Shown in pieces: positions 32,256-43,707 of a stretch of 64,000 nucleotides of DNA. The stretch comes from Oleoguttula mirabilis. Lineage: Eukaryota > Ascomycota > Dothideomycetes > Mycosphaerellales > Teratosphaeriaceae. The notes under the pieces are model-generated. The model did no database searches, was not told where the DNA came from, and saw only the letters and a program-made list of their open reading frames with translations. The position numbers were made by a program, and so were the translations under genes. Position 1 is the stretch's first letter. Each line of letters begins with the position of its first letter. Location: the NCBI GenBank assembly GCA_035135055.1, contig JAVFHQ010000027.1, forward strand, positions 1-64,000. The letters are read 5' to 3'.

Positions 32256-35200
32256 ATGACCACCGAATCGGCTGAGAGCACGGAAGCTCCGCCGTCAGAT
32301 GCTCGGCCCGACGACGAAGCCACCAATGCGGAAGGAGACGAGGACGCCGCGTATGAGGTGGACGATGAGCTGGCAGATACCAAACCGCGGAAGAAGAGGA
32401 AGATTATCAAGGACAGCGACAAGAAGTATCACTGCCCGCAAGGCGACTGCGGCAAGGCCTACTCCAGAGCGGAGCATCTGTACAGGCATCAGCTGAACCG
32501 TAAGGCCCACATCGCGAGTCATGTCCGCATCGTGCAACACGGACTGACCTCTGCGCCAGATACTCCGAAGCAGATCTATCGCTGCGACTTCCCTGGGTGC
32601 GACCGGAACTTCGTGCGGGCTGACCTCTGCGCCCGGCACAAGGGACGCCACACCGCCAAAGGATCGCATCTGCAGCGCAAGGATGCCTTCCTCCACAGTC
32701 AAAAGCCTGCAACGAGCGGATCAAGGTCCGGCTCGCCAAACGCTCTCACGCCGAACAACGCATCGCCAGTACAGTCGAACCATGCCGTGCAGTCGGTGTC
32801 CTTCTCAGACGCCAGCATGTCTGCGCCTGGCCCTCCACAAGCGTACGCCACCACATCCGATCGTTACCACTACCACGCGCCGACCGACCCAACGCCAGTG
32901 AAGCCCGATCCTGAAGTGCCAGGACCACCGCTTGACCCTCAGCTCTCGGTGGGTGGACCGTACGGTGCCTTCCCCTACACCGCCAACGGCGGCCTACCGG
33001 TGCATCCTCCCACGATGCTACCACCAACGTCACCGTCGCTCAACAGACGCTTCAGCTATGACGGGCCATTCACGAGGCCTGCTCCACAGACTCCCGGCTT
33101 CAACCATCAGCAAACGGTGACGTTGACCTCGATGCAGCCTCCGCCCATCTCCTCGCCGACTTTCGTAGGATCTGTGTTTGCGCAGCACTCGTACCCTTCT
33201 CCGACAGCGTCATCACAGAACTTTCGGTCGCCTACCATCTTCTCGACTCTGCCTTCGCTCCCACCGTTCGGCCTTCCACAGGGCTACGGTCCGCATGGGT
33301 ATGCGAGGTCAGGGAGCATCCTGTCGCCGCCAACCTTCAGCTCAGGCGATCAACACCCCATGCCGAACAGCCGGACGAATAGCATAGCTGACTTCAACGT
33401 CATCGACCAGATGACAGCTGGGTACGCAATGCCAGTCTTCGGGATCAATGGCTTCAACCGTTCTCCAACCTCCGTCATGGACGACAGCTTTTTGAACTCT
33501 CTTTTCGATGTCAACGAGCTGGAAGCCATGGGCCCATCGCCGCCTGATCCGGAACCTCTGCATAACCCGCAGATATTCGCATTGCCACTGCCGAAGCTGG
33601 AGCCAGACGGCACTCCGAACGAAACCTCTCTGCCGCCCGGAACGTGGAATAGCCCTCCTGTTGTGCCCGCCACAAATGGCTTAGACATAAATATCCGCGA
33701 AAGCAATATCTCTGAGAGAAAGAAGCGTCGCTTGGCCGATCTCGTCAACGGCTGGTGTGAAATCGAGCAGAATCCGGGACGGCGGAGCAAAGGCGACATC
33801 CTGATGGGCGACTCGAGCGATCCGCACCATGTGATGAGCTTGCACATGCTGAAGACTTACATTACGAGCTACTGGGTACACATCCACCAGCAGATGCCCA
33901 TCTTCCATCGACCTACCTTTAATCCGGAGACGTGCCCTGACCTGCTCCTTATGGCCATGATGTGTCTGGGTGCCACGTGCCTGGAGCGTACGCACGGTTA
34001 CGAGCTCACACAGGACAGCGCTGAACTGAGCTTTTTCGTAGCCTATCACATACGCTGGGAGGTTTTTAAGGACGCAGAATTCAGACCTACGGCTAAGCTG
34101 TGGACGTTCCAAACGATGCTATTGCTGGAATTGTTCGAAAAAATGTACAGTACTAAGACGTTACATGAGAGGGCGCACATCCACCATGCGACTACCCTTA
34201 CTGTGATGCGCAGGGGGTCTTCGCTTATTGGCCGCAGCGCGACGGACTCACCGCAAAGCGGCGAGGATCCCACTCGCACGCCTCCGGGGCCGGATGGTAC
34301 GATCAATACTAGTGGGCAGAATACGCCGGATGCGTTCTGGAATCGATGGATCACGGCTGAAGCCACGAGAAGAATCGCATTCGCAGCTTTCATCATTGAC
34401 TCGACGCATGCGACACTCTTCGGGCACACCGCTGTCATGTCGCCACACGAACTGCGCTTGCCCTTGCCATGCGACGAGGCGCTCTGGTCCGCTACAAGCA
34501 GTGCGGAAGTGCAAAGAGTGGAGGCGAGCTTGGCTGCGAACGGTTTCAAGCCTACCACCTTCTTGGACGGCCTCAAGCGAACCCTAAACGGCCAGAAAGT
34601 GCGCACAAACACATTTGGCAGAGTCATCTTGATTAACGGCTTGCTCAATGTGAGCTGGCACATGAATCAACGCGATCTTCAGGTGTCCTCACTCGGCGCA
34701 TCGAACATGCTAGGCAACCAGATCAAGTGGCGCAGTCCACTCACGCGGGCGTTCGACCACTGGCGCCGGGATTTCGATGAGAGCTTGTCGAAGAACGAGC
34801 ACTGGCTGCAGGTGTGCAACCCGAAAGCCACCGATCGCAGTAGTATCGACCATCGGGATAACGTCTTCGAGTCACGCACTTGTCTGCATACTCTGGCCCA
34901 CATGGCCATGCACGTCGATATCATTGACTGTCAGGTCTTTGCTGGTGCCGATCGGGTGCTGGGCCGCATCGTAACGGATACGGATCGTGCTGCTGTGCAA
35001 CGGCGGATGCGGGAGCAGTGGGCACCAAGCGCACGAGCCAGAGACGCCACGTTCTACGCGCTGCGCTTCCTGTGCGAGGTGCTGATCCCGGAATCGGAGT
35101 TGAGCTCGAAGCGACTGCATCCACATCAGCCTCCAACGTTCACATACAGTGCGCGGGACGACTGTTTGCTGAATAGGCCTTGGGTTTTATTCTTCGCAAT

Positions 35201-35516
35201 CTCAATCGTGTGGTCCTATGGCTATGCGCTCGACGGCCCTATCCGACCTTCCAACTACACGCTCACCACGCGCGAGCTGCAGATCTTCGATATGCAGCGG
35301 TACCTGATCCGCATGGGTGGCGTCGCAAGTCCGGACGATCTGGAGAAGCTCAAGGACCGGAATTCGTGCCTGGGCCTGCTGCTCTTGCTCCGGGAGTCCT
35401 TCCGGCAACCACGGTGGGAGCTTCTGCATGACGCAAACGATGTACTGGGGTCTTGCATTGAGCTACTGTTACCGGGCCACAGTGAACTGGCTGCGAAGCA
35501 TTCGCAAGGCGCTTGA
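32256..35516 (+). CDS. C2H2 plus fungal-specific domain transcription factor
   Basis: Two exons: 32256-32499 and 32560-35516, with a 60-nt intron (GTAAGG donor, CTGAC branch-like site, GCGCCAG acceptor) that contains no stop and keeps the frame, so the gene looks intronless. Spliced product: 1066 aa; the unspliced frame would be 1086. N-terminal region: acidic stretch, basic KPRKKRK nuclear signal, then two fingers (CPQGDCGKAYSRAEHLYRH-QLN-H and CDFPGCDRNF...RHKGRH). Splicing restores the second His of finger 1. Then comes a Pro/Ser/Thr-rich linker, and from about residue 500 the fungal-specific regulatory domain (IHQQMPIFHRPTF, LLMAMMCLGA, WITAEATRRIAFAAFIID). It acts in the nucleus; the regulon is unknown. 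It is not a member of the ZF1-7 family, which lack this domain. Confidence 0.9.
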   Translation: MTTESAESTEAPPSDARPDDEATNAEGDEDAAYEVDDELADTKPRKKRKIIKDSDKKYHCPQGDCGKAYSRAEHLYRHQLNRKAHIASHVRIVQHGLTSAPDTPKQIYRCDFPGCDRNFVRADLCARHKGRHTAKGSHLQRKDAFLHSQKPATSGSRSGSPNALTPNNASPVQSNHAVQSVSFSDASMSAPGPPQAYATTSDRYHYHAPTDPTPVKPDPEVPGPPLDPQLSVGGPYGAFPYTANGGLPVHPPTMLPPTSPSLNRRFSYDGPFTRPAPQTPGFNHQQTVTLTSMQPPPISSPTFVGSVFAQHSYPSPTASSQNFRSPTIFSTLPSLPPFGLPQGYGPHGYARSGSILSPPTFSSGDQHPMPNSRTNSIADFNVIDQMTAGYAMPVFGINGFNRSPTSVMDDSFLNSLFDVNELEAMGPSPPDPEPLHNPQIFALPLPKLEPDGTPNETSLPPGTWNSPPVVPATNGLDINIRESNISERKKRRLADLVNGWCEIEQNPGRRSKGDILMGDSSDPHHVMSLHMLKTYITSYWVHIHQQMPIFHRPTFNPETCPDLLLMAMMCLGATCLERTHGYELTQDSAELSFFVAYHIRWEVFKDAEFRPTAKLWTFQTMLLLELFEKMYSTKTLHERAHIHHATTLTVMRRGSSLIGRSATDSPQSGEDPTRTPPGPDGTINTSGQNTPDAFWNRWITAEATRRIAFAAFIIDSTHATLFGHTAVMSPHELRLPLPCDEALWSATSSAEVQRVEASLAANGFKPTTFLDGLKRTLNGQKVRTNTFGRVILINGLLNVSWHMNQRDLQVSSLGASNMLGNQIKWRSPLTRAFDHWRRDFDESLSKNEHWLQVCNPKATDRSSIDHRDNVFESRTCLHTLAHMAMHVDIIDCQVFAGADRVLGRIVTDTDRAAVQRRMREQWAPSARARDATFYALRFLCEVLIPESELSSKRLHPHQPPTFTYSARDDCLLNRPWVLFFAISIVWSYGYALDGPIRPSNYTLTTRELQIFDMQRYLIRMGGVASPDDLEKLKDRNSCLGLLLLLRESFRQPRWELLHDANDVLGSCIELLLPGHSELAAKHSQGA

Positions 35517-38500
35517 TGGTTTGTGAGGTTACTGGGCGGCATTTGTGATACCCTTTGTGCATGTGACACGGCTTGTACATTCACCATTGCGTTCAACCTC
35601 TTGCTGAGCTCACGAGGCGGCATGCCTAGTTGGGGTGGATCGTTGGATTCACGTTATACTCCGAGTATTGAACTGCACGTCCTCCACCCTTCCTTTGGAT
35701 CTTTATCTGCTCGTGGCACGCCCTCCTGGCGTTTCATCTCACGAGGACATGACATTGCTCTAATGGTTCCATCCGGTCGCTTTTTCCGTTACTGCCGCTC
35801 CAAGCGGCCAGCGCCACGGTTGTGTTGCGAACGCTCTACACGCTGCTGACTAGATCTAGCCAGTGCCATCGCCGCGAAGGGCACTCAGGTCTCGTAACGG
35901 ATGGCGGACAGACTGCGTAACTGCGTAACTCGTGCAAAACACTGGTCGTCCAAGAGGCGCATGCGAAGACACCGTGACCAGCTTCGCTCCTACAAATGGC
36001 GATATTACAGCAGCAACACTCCGACAGATTGCGTTTCGTACACCCTAGGACGTGGGAAGATCTCATCATCTTCGTAGTCAGCTCCACAGCCCCGGATCTC
36101 CGTACGAAATGGTCAAAATCTTCGTACATTCCACGACCGGGTACAGATGGGTCCTAGTGCATGTTACATGCACCACACACTCTTGGAGAGGGTTGCCACG
36201 GTGGCTTGTTCCGACCCCATCTCCTGTGAGCCCGAGGCATGTAAGATCAGGTTCACGCGAGCCCCTTTTTGAATGCAGGCGCGGTGCGCCGCATGGCGGA
36301 GACACAGGATTGGACGCACATCAATGCGCGTCGCAGCGCAAGATGGGATGCTTTGTAATTCCTTGCCGCTAGATGGCGTTGCAGCTCATAGCTGTTCATG
36401 GGTTGTAAGAGGGCGTTAAGTGGAGCACCCAACTCATGTGCCAGGATCCTCGACTTAGATGGTGAGATGTACGTGTATGAACCTCCCTCAAGACCAATAT
36501 TAATGGGCCGCCTTTGGAGTAGGCAGCTCGTTCTCATCGCGTTTCATCAGCTGTACAGTAAATCTCGTGCTCAGCAAACCCGTGCGTTAGCTGTAGCTTT
36601 GACAAATCCGCCTGAGAGGTTGAGATCTGGCCAGGAGTGGCTATGCATGCTCTGCTTCGGGGTGGTGCCTTCGCCAGATGTATCGTGTATCCTATGCGGA
36701 CCAGGAGTCAGTGAACCACTGTTGTCTCCCAGATAGTGGAATGAGGAGAAGGTCCACGGTGCTTGCTGATGCTACCCGAGGCAAGCATGCTGATATTCCG
36801 AGCTCCCAGAACCTACGCAGAAAGGATCACAGCAGCCTCGGTGCCCACATCGCTATCGCTGGGGTGTAGGTACACAATCTCCCCATGTGGTGGGCTTCCG
36901 GAGATTCCAATGCTATGGACAAACTCTTTCCTACTTCCGGCCCGGTACGCTTCTGGTACTGCTGCACAGTGCAGGACCGATTCGAGCTTCCAGGTTCCAG
37001 CCTTCCCGGGTTTCCAACTCTCACTGAGTGACTGAGAGTGATACCCTGTTTCCTTCGTCCGGATTTCCGATTACCTACCGTTGTCAAACTTTTCTCACTT
37101 TTGGGACTCTACTTCTAGTTCTTGCCACTCTCCTAGAGTCCTGGGACTTTGGGAGCCCAGAAAGGAAAAGCGCGTGTCCGCAGCTTCGAATGTTTCATCA
37201 ACTGAACGAACACTCCCGTGCTCCACACGAGTGGGGTGGGTCGTCGACCGTCGACGGTCGACGGGACCGAACGGGTGGAGTCTGCACGTTTGCTTCGCTC
37301 TAGCTTCCTTGAAGTTCCGAGGTGGTTAGAACTTAGAAGTGCCGATCGCGGACCACAATAATGTCGCTACTAAGTCAAGAGTCAAGATGACTCCCTATGT
37401 ACGATGTCCTCCGTTCAGTCGTTGCAGGTTATTGCAGCATGGTCGTCACGCATCTCTCGCGAGACTCACCAGCAAGTACTGCGCTGTACTGCACGAACTT
37501 GATGACAACATGGCAGAAAGCCGCTCGAGGCGAGCGCTTGCGGCTTGTCTCAAGCTCAAGTGTTTCTTACGGCACAGTTTGCAGCCGAAATATCCGTTGT
37601 TCACTAGTTGCAGCAGGCAATACCAGCGATGGAGCTAGTTTCACTCGACTAGCGGGAAAGCCCTGCAGGCTGACGGACTCTGCGGCTCGCGGGCATGCAA
37701 ACCCGAAACCTTGTCTGTTCAAGCCTCGGCTTGGCACTTGCCCCTCAAGGCTCAAGCGAGTCAAGCCTCAAGGTTACGCAAATAGTTGCGCGAACGTACG
37801 GCGCTGAGGCCTGGATTCCTGGGTGGGTGTGAGGTACCGTACTGGCCTAACACCATTGTCGTTTGCCAACGCAGGCATGATCAAGACCTATTTCAATGCT
37901 ACTACCGTCTGAGCAACACTGCAAGTTTAGTTGCAAAGCTGCCGGAACGAGAGTGCAGCTGCGGTCCGCAGACTCGCGGGGTGGATCGGTACGGGTGATG
38001 GTACCTGCAGCTTCCAGGGCTGTCCGGGGTCCCTCCGAGCATTAATAATAGTCGGAAGCGACCCCTGATCCAGCGGCGTAATTAGCTTTGAACCTTGCCT
38101 GTCGATCATCATCGTGGCGGGACACTACTACTGCTACCCGACTTCCCTCGACGGCATTTGCCGCACTTCACAAGCTCACATGTTAACACGCTCCCTGACT
38201 TTCACGCGTAACTCGTGGAGTCGTGGGGTATGTGGGCTCGAGCACGCACGAGTTTGCGACGTGCGGGCTGCAGCACGGCCTGCCCAGTGCCCATAGGTTG
38301 CGAGCCGCGAGCGCTGTGCTCACTCTGCGGCAGCACGCATGTCGGTAGGCAGGAGTATGACTGCCGATCCGCTTGGCCATGTATGATGTCTCTGCGAGAC
38401 TGCGACGTCGAGTGCCGACTTCGAGTGCCCAAGTGGAGGTGAACCGTAAATCATGGCGGGTTGAACGTTTAGGTTCCTCTGAGTCCGGCCGCAGCCTGCA

Positions 38501-38854
38501 GGGAGCTAGGTACGTCTCTGGGACATGAAAGTTAGCACACCGCGGTGACGCGAGCGCGGAAACGAAAGTGCTTTGAGTCCTGTTGTTCCCGCAACCTTCG
38601 CAAACCCGGCCATTCCCTCAGGCTCTCGTCAGACTCTCTCTGACATCTCCACTTCTTTCAACATCTTCCGCCCAAACGCCGTAATCCATTCGCCCCATTC
38701 TCCATGGTTGCCCTACAGCACCGGACAGCAGCCAGGTCCTGAGTAGAAGCAGCAATCCACGCTCGGAAGCAGCCTGGACTGATCGACCCGCACCTACATT
38801 CCGTCCTCAAAACGGGATTACGATCATTATTCACGCTCGTTCTTCACCACAACA
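35517..38854. other. 3.3-kb gene-poor region
   Basis: No frame here shows a recognisable family or a convincing spliced structure. A perfect 22-bp palindrome lies at 37242-37263. The part next to 38.8 kb is the promoter and 5' UTR of the small protein gene, with pyrimidine-rich stretches near 38.6-38.8 kb. Confidence 0.45.
37242..37263. repeat. perfect 22-bp palindrome containing three GTCGAC sites
   Basis: The sequence reads identically on both strands over 22 nt and consists of overlapping inverted GTCGAC-type units. No gene is adjacent within 1 kb. Function unknown; it could be a dimer-binding site or chance. Confidence 0.8.
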
Positions 38855-39463
38855 ATGGCTATGATGCTGCCACGGCAGTCGACTTGCGGCACACGGCCAG
38901 CGTACCTCGACAACCTCTTCAGAGACAGCCCGCCTCCGCTCCCCAGTCCTGGCGGTCACTCGGCCAACAGCAGCATTTCCTTCAACTCGTCATCTACACT
39001 GGAGCTTCGGTTGGCACAATCACATGCGCGCCCACTATCACCAGCACTCGAAGACGACTGCAACGATGGAGGCTCGGTCAGGTCGTTGCGGCTCAGTTTG
39101 AGTCCCCGCTTCAGGGTCCGCAACATCTTCAACTGGCGCACATATTCTCAAGCGAAGGAGACCACAAGCAACTCATCAAGCTCTTCGACCACATTTGCAC
39201 ATAGCCGGCAAGCCTCTAGGCGACCTTCGTTGCCGAAGATTCAGACAGTACTCTCGTCACCACCGCGTGGAGGTAGCGCTCAGAAGGAGAAGCCATTGCC
39301 AGCTGTACCAGTACAGCAAGCTCGCGAGGTCACGTGCCATCGGTGCTATTACTTTGCGGCGCGCAACTGCAATGGCTGGGTCATGGATGGAACACACGGC
39401 GATGCCTGCGAGCAATGTTTGGTATGGCGTCGTACCGAACGCATCAATGATGAGCAACGCTGA
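38855..39463 (+). CDS. small hypothetical protein with C-terminal CxxC pair
   Basis: Single exon, 202 aa from ATG 38855. The N-terminal 150 residues are Ser/Pro/Arg-rich and probably disordered. The C-terminus has a compact conserved-looking module: CHRCYYFAARNCNGW, then THGDACEQC, that is two Cys pairs about 20 residues apart plus an extra Cys, which could bind one zinc. I recall similar short proteins as uncharacterised in filamentous ascomycetes, but cannot name a function. No signal peptide or membrane helix. The GC-biased, consistent coding frame and the Cys module are the evidence that it is real. Confidence 0.65.
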   Translation: MAMMLPRQSTCGTRPAYLDNLFRDSPPPLPSPGGHSANSSISFNSSSTLELRLAQSHARPLSPALEDDCNDGGSVRSLRLSLSPRFRVRNIFNWRTYSQAKETTSNSSSSSTTFAHSRQASRRPSLPKIQTVLSSPPRGGSAQKEKPLPAVPVQQAREVTCHRCYYFAARNCNGWVMDGTHGDACEQCLVWRRTERINDEQR

Positions 39464-40526
39464 CAACTGCCAACAGCAAGCCGGTTACTTCGGGGCGCCG
39501 TGATAGCGACTCCAGCGGCACGCTTGCTTCGGTTTCTGATTTTCGAAAATGACCGGCGTTACAGGTATGATGGGACTATAGACGACTGGGTAGGGATGAG
39601 TGCAATCGAGCACTGGATAAGTGCGATCGAGCACTGGCGTTAGGGCTGCTGACCTACTTCAATGTCCATGTATGACTTCTGTATTGACGGCTGGCGAAGA
39701 GCGTGGCATGGAGAATCGGCGCAACCTGCTCGACTTGTCGGCATAGACTTACGGCGTCGCTGCTGTTGCTTGTAGTACTAGAGCTGATGTATAGTACGAG
39801 AAACGACCGCGCACTGGTCATATATTCTGGATGTCTCCCCGATCCTTTCGAATCAATACGCACAGTTCGAAGGTGGCCTTGCCCATCATTACCCCGAACC
39901 CGGCCAGATGTTGTTGGTCTTCCAGACCGAGCCCTTGAGCGGTCACTCGTACTGTTGCGCTTTCCCATGTTGATAGGCCGTGCAATCGTTGCAAAGGCGA
40001 CACGAGTGGCTCCCGCGATAGGTAAGAGAGACTAAACAATATATCCCACCTCAAAAGGTCCGAGGGAGCCACATAGAATACACATATGCCATATCCTGCC
40101 ACGCAGCACAACAGACCAACTTTGGTGAGATCTCAACGTCCGACCGCCTGCTGAAAAGCAGTTGGCGCTTTCGTTCGAACGAAAAATCGCCCCACAGGCT
40201 CGCGAAGAAGGGTGATGAAGCTACTCGACAGACGATAGCGCGTGGTGTGGCTGTCAGCTTGCTGTAATGCTCAGACCTTTGCACTACACAGTGCGGAGCT
40301 TTGTCTAATACTAGAAAGTTCGAAGGTGAAGAAGATGTGTAGCCACGTTGTTACATAGACGGATGTGAGCGCACAGACCCCCGCAGCACAAAACGCGCTG
40401 ATTAGTCACTCCAACCCTCCAAACTGGCAACCACGCCTTGCCTTCTTTACTCCCCAACCACCATCAATACCCTCCACTCAGTACATGTCGTTCCACTTCA
40501 ATCAACACCACGTCTAACGACCAAAA
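39464..40526. other. intergenic upstream of ARV1
   Basis: About 1.1 kb with no supported gene. The last 100 nt before ARV1 are C-rich and pyrimidine-rich, common in fungal core promoters. Confidence 0.4.
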
Positions 40527-41718
40527 ATGCCCATCTGCATCAACTGCACCCACCCCCTCCCCACCCCCCCCGGCCTGTACACCACCTACAGCAAAGCCGA
40601 CGACAAAGCCCTCGGCAAAGGCGTCCGCCTCACGCAATGCCCGCGCTGCAAAGGCTTCGCCGACAAATACGTCGAGCATGACTTTGTGGTGCTGTTCATC
40701 GATCTCGTGTTGATTAGGCCGCAGGTAAGTGAGCCAAATGAACAAATGGCTGCAAGCAGCTCTTTCGGCGTCCACCACGTATTCAATGCAAGGGTTTTCA
40801 TCTCGGTTCTGAACCCCAAATAAATCTCTGCACACGACGTGATTTCGCACACAAGCCTTACCGCTATGCTAGACAGGGCGTTCCACAAGCTGAGTACACG
40901 GTATGGTAGGTCTACCGACATCTCCTCTTCAACTATCTGGGCCGCGATGACAATAAGATCTCCGTACGTCTGCGAACTGTCTCTTCTCCTCTCGTCTCAT
41001 CTCTTCAATCCAGCATCTGTGCCCTCTCCCACTGACCTACACCAGCCATCCATCATCCGCTTCGCGATCCTGCTCCTCCTCTTCGACGTCTACCTAACCT
41101 GGGCCCGCATCGAGAAAGCCACCCAGCTCTCCTTGCCTCTCTCACCGCCGGCACTCCAATCATCTACCTGGAGTAATGCCACAGTGTCCAATATCACGCA
41201 CTCGTCTCTCGCTCAAAACACCACCACCAGCTTCACCTGGACGAAAGGAGGCGGCCCCACCTCGGAAACCTGGCTCGCCACGCAACCCATCCTCCTGCAA
41301 TACCTCTTCTTCCTCGCCCTCTGCACGCTGGAGACCATCTCCTTCCACCTCCCGATCCGCAGCCTGCTCTCCCTGCGCCTACCGCGGCCTTTCTCAACGC
41401 TGATACCCCATTACCCGTACGTACAACCCTGCGAGCCTCTGCAGTGTCAGCACGGCCCATTCTATATATGCTGAATAGTGCAGACATCCACCCCTAATAT
41501 CCACCGCCCTTCTTGTGTCCAGCTTCACCAAGCTCTTCCCTCTCCTCTTGCTCGTCTGGGCCTACGATCTACCCAGCTCCGCCTCGGCCGTAAGTTGGGC
41601 CGTCATCATCAACAACGTCGCCGCCCTTGAGATCCTCCTGCGGTGCGGGTATGTCAGAGCGGCGCTACTTTGTGGGGTGGGTGCTGTGGCGAGGGCGGGT
41701 GTTGGTTGGGTAAGCTAA
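40527..41718 (+). CDS. ARV1: ARV1 family ER membrane protein (sterol/GPI homeostasis)
   Basis: Four exons: 40527-40724, 40910-40963, 41046-41416 and 41523-41718, with introns of 185, 82 and 106 nt; phases close, giving about 272 aa. The N-terminal ARV1 homology domain is plain: a zinc-ribbon-like CINC...CPRC, then FADKYVEHDFVVLFIDL, VLIRPQ joined across the first intron to VYRHLLFNYLGRDD. Several hydrophobic segments follow (LLLLFDVYLTW, LQYLFFLALCTLE, LFPLLLLVWAYDL, VIINNVAALEILL). ARV1 acts in ER membranes in sterol distribution and GPI-anchor synthesis. The central hydrophilic loop between membrane segments is Ser/Thr-rich. It is convergent with VMA9. Confidence 0.88.
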
Positions 41719-42616
41719 GCACCGTCTCCTTTCTCTCGTGCACGTCTCTCACACTTAGTGTGTTCACCCACGCACGGCTCCGCTTTGCGCATGGTCGTTC
41801 TTACCATGCTGAGGTCTTTGGAGGTCACAGCTATCAGGAAAACCATGCTCGCCTGCCGTGTCTAACTGGGCTTTATGGTGTGATGAGTGTTCTGCTGATG
41901 GAAGTTGCAGGCTATCCTCCACGCTGTAGGCATAGGTGGCGGCGCCGCTGCTGCAGGGGTGGTGGAGACGGGTGATTTGATCGAGATGTGGCGACGGTTG
42001 GTTGGGAGCGGTGCTGGGCTGGCGTGACGACAACAGCACAAGAAGCACCCGTAGAAGATATTTCGATGCGACGGGCCAGCACGATTGAGGGACGCGTGCA
42101 CGACATGGGCGGGCTGAGCGATGTGCACGTGGATGGAAGATGTGTATGTACATAATGAACAGGTGCAATGCCCCTCCCATTTCGCCACTGCTTTCCATGA
42201 GCGGATACGCGGGCACGCACGGTATGCCGTCACGACTTGCACTCGTCTAGGATGCTTCCCTGCTCACGCACGCCGCAGACATCTGAATGGCGTGCGTAGG
42301 CTGTCTGCAATACCGCGATAGATGTGTACATGCTAGTGGTCACCGCGTGTGCTCCTCTCCTCTCACTCGGCAGTACGCACGCCGCAAAGGTCTGCTGTTC
42401 CTGCGCTGGAGAGTTCCATCCCTGGCCCAGCATCTCCACCTCTGGTGCCGTTTCCACATGCTTATGCACTCTACTGACCGCACCTCCTCTCAACACACTC
42501 GCGCACACCTGACCAAACGCGTCACGCCCTGAGTGAGCGGGCACGCTCAATGTAGCCCGTATGATCCCAAACGCCAGACTCCTCGCCCAACCCATGCCAT
42601 GCCATGCCACGCCCTC
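41719..42616. other. intergenic between convergent ARV1 and VMA9
   Basis: About 0.9 kb shared 3' region; overlapping minus-strand frames here show no family. No gene supported. Confidence 0.4.
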
Positions 42617-43215
42617 TCAAAACATGCTGCCGCCCTTGACCGGCCCATTGACGTACTCAGGCCGCAGATCGCTGCGCTCGGGGTTGATGAGGGGGTGCCA
42701 TTGGGCGAGGAAGGTAATCGCTAGCACGAAGAGACAGAGTCAGCAATCATGCCAATACTGAGTCCACAAGCATATCCGAAACTCGACCATATCCATGTCT
42801 TCCGCCTCGTGGCCTCGCCACTGACCACCTCTTGCATCCCAGGCCGAAGAGGCTCGCCATCTTGGGCAGAAGGGGAGGAGGAGGATGCACAGGTGTATGC
42901 TTACCCCACATCAGCCAACAGCTCCACGCGCTCAGCACCAGCGTGCTGCGCCAGACCGTCTGGTTCTCGCCCTTGGGGGAGAAGAACCAGGCGACTATGC
43001 AAAAGACCACGATGAAGATGACGGAGATGAGGAGGGACCAGCTGATGCCATCGTTGCGTTAGCCTGAGGGCATGTCTATCATGATAAGGGCGTGCAGCTC
43101 CGTCGCCAGCCCAGAGGTGCTTTGCGCCGGCTAAGGCAACGCTGTCTGTTTCTGCGGCAGGCAACAGCGGAGCGGAGCGGTGCTGCTGAGTAGGATGGAC
43201 GTACCCGTTGGCCAT
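42617..43215 (-). CDS. VMA9: V-type ATPase subunit e
   Basis: Three exons found by hand: 43215-43205 (only 11 nt), 43041-42905 and 42720-42617, with introns of 163 and 184 nt; phases close to 83 aa. Subunit e is a small hydrophobic component of the membrane Vo sector of the vacuolar proton pump. Seen: start MANGWSLL; a first membrane helix (SVIFIVVFCIVAWFF); the family signature SPKGENQTVWRSTLVLS; a second helix ending WLMW; then AITFLAQWHPLI and RSDLRPEY. The length matches fungal Vma9 (73-85 aa). Because no exon is long, it is easily missed by ORF-based annotation. A second V-ATPase subunit gene (VMA7) lies 15 kb away. Confidence 0.9.
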
Positions 43216-43707
43216 TGTCGCGAGAGCTGCTCGGGTGTTGTCTAGACGTCCGTGGTGGTGCAGTGTAGTCGTTGATCGAACCGCTGCCTTCACTGTGCTT
43301 TTGATTGTCTGCTTTACCCAAACGGCAGGCGAGTATGAGGTCAAGCTTGCAGCACGCTCGGGCGAACCTCGGCTTACACGCGCAGTCAACACTATCGCCA
43401 CCACTCTCTTGGCCTACACCGCGATGCATCACGTCAAGTCACTCGTAGCCTTATTGACAGGCAGCTGTCAGGTCCGTAGCACGCTAAGTTATGGGCATGT
43501 GGCGAACGGTAGCAGCATAGGCATTAGGAATATAACGCTATCAGCCCTTTCCACCCGAATCGCCAATAGCACCGCAATACGCCTCCCAACTCCATGCTAA
43601 AGCCACCTACTGTTGAAACTCCCTTTGCCGCAGAGCAAAAGCGAGGCGCGCTTGCGCCTTCAGCCTCACCAACACCCCCTTTCTTCCCTCCCAACCACTC
43701 CCAGCCC
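43216..43707. other. intergenic between VMA9 and the cation antiporter
   Basis: 492 nt: VMA9 promoter and antiporter 3' UTR. Nothing else seen. Confidence 0.4.
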
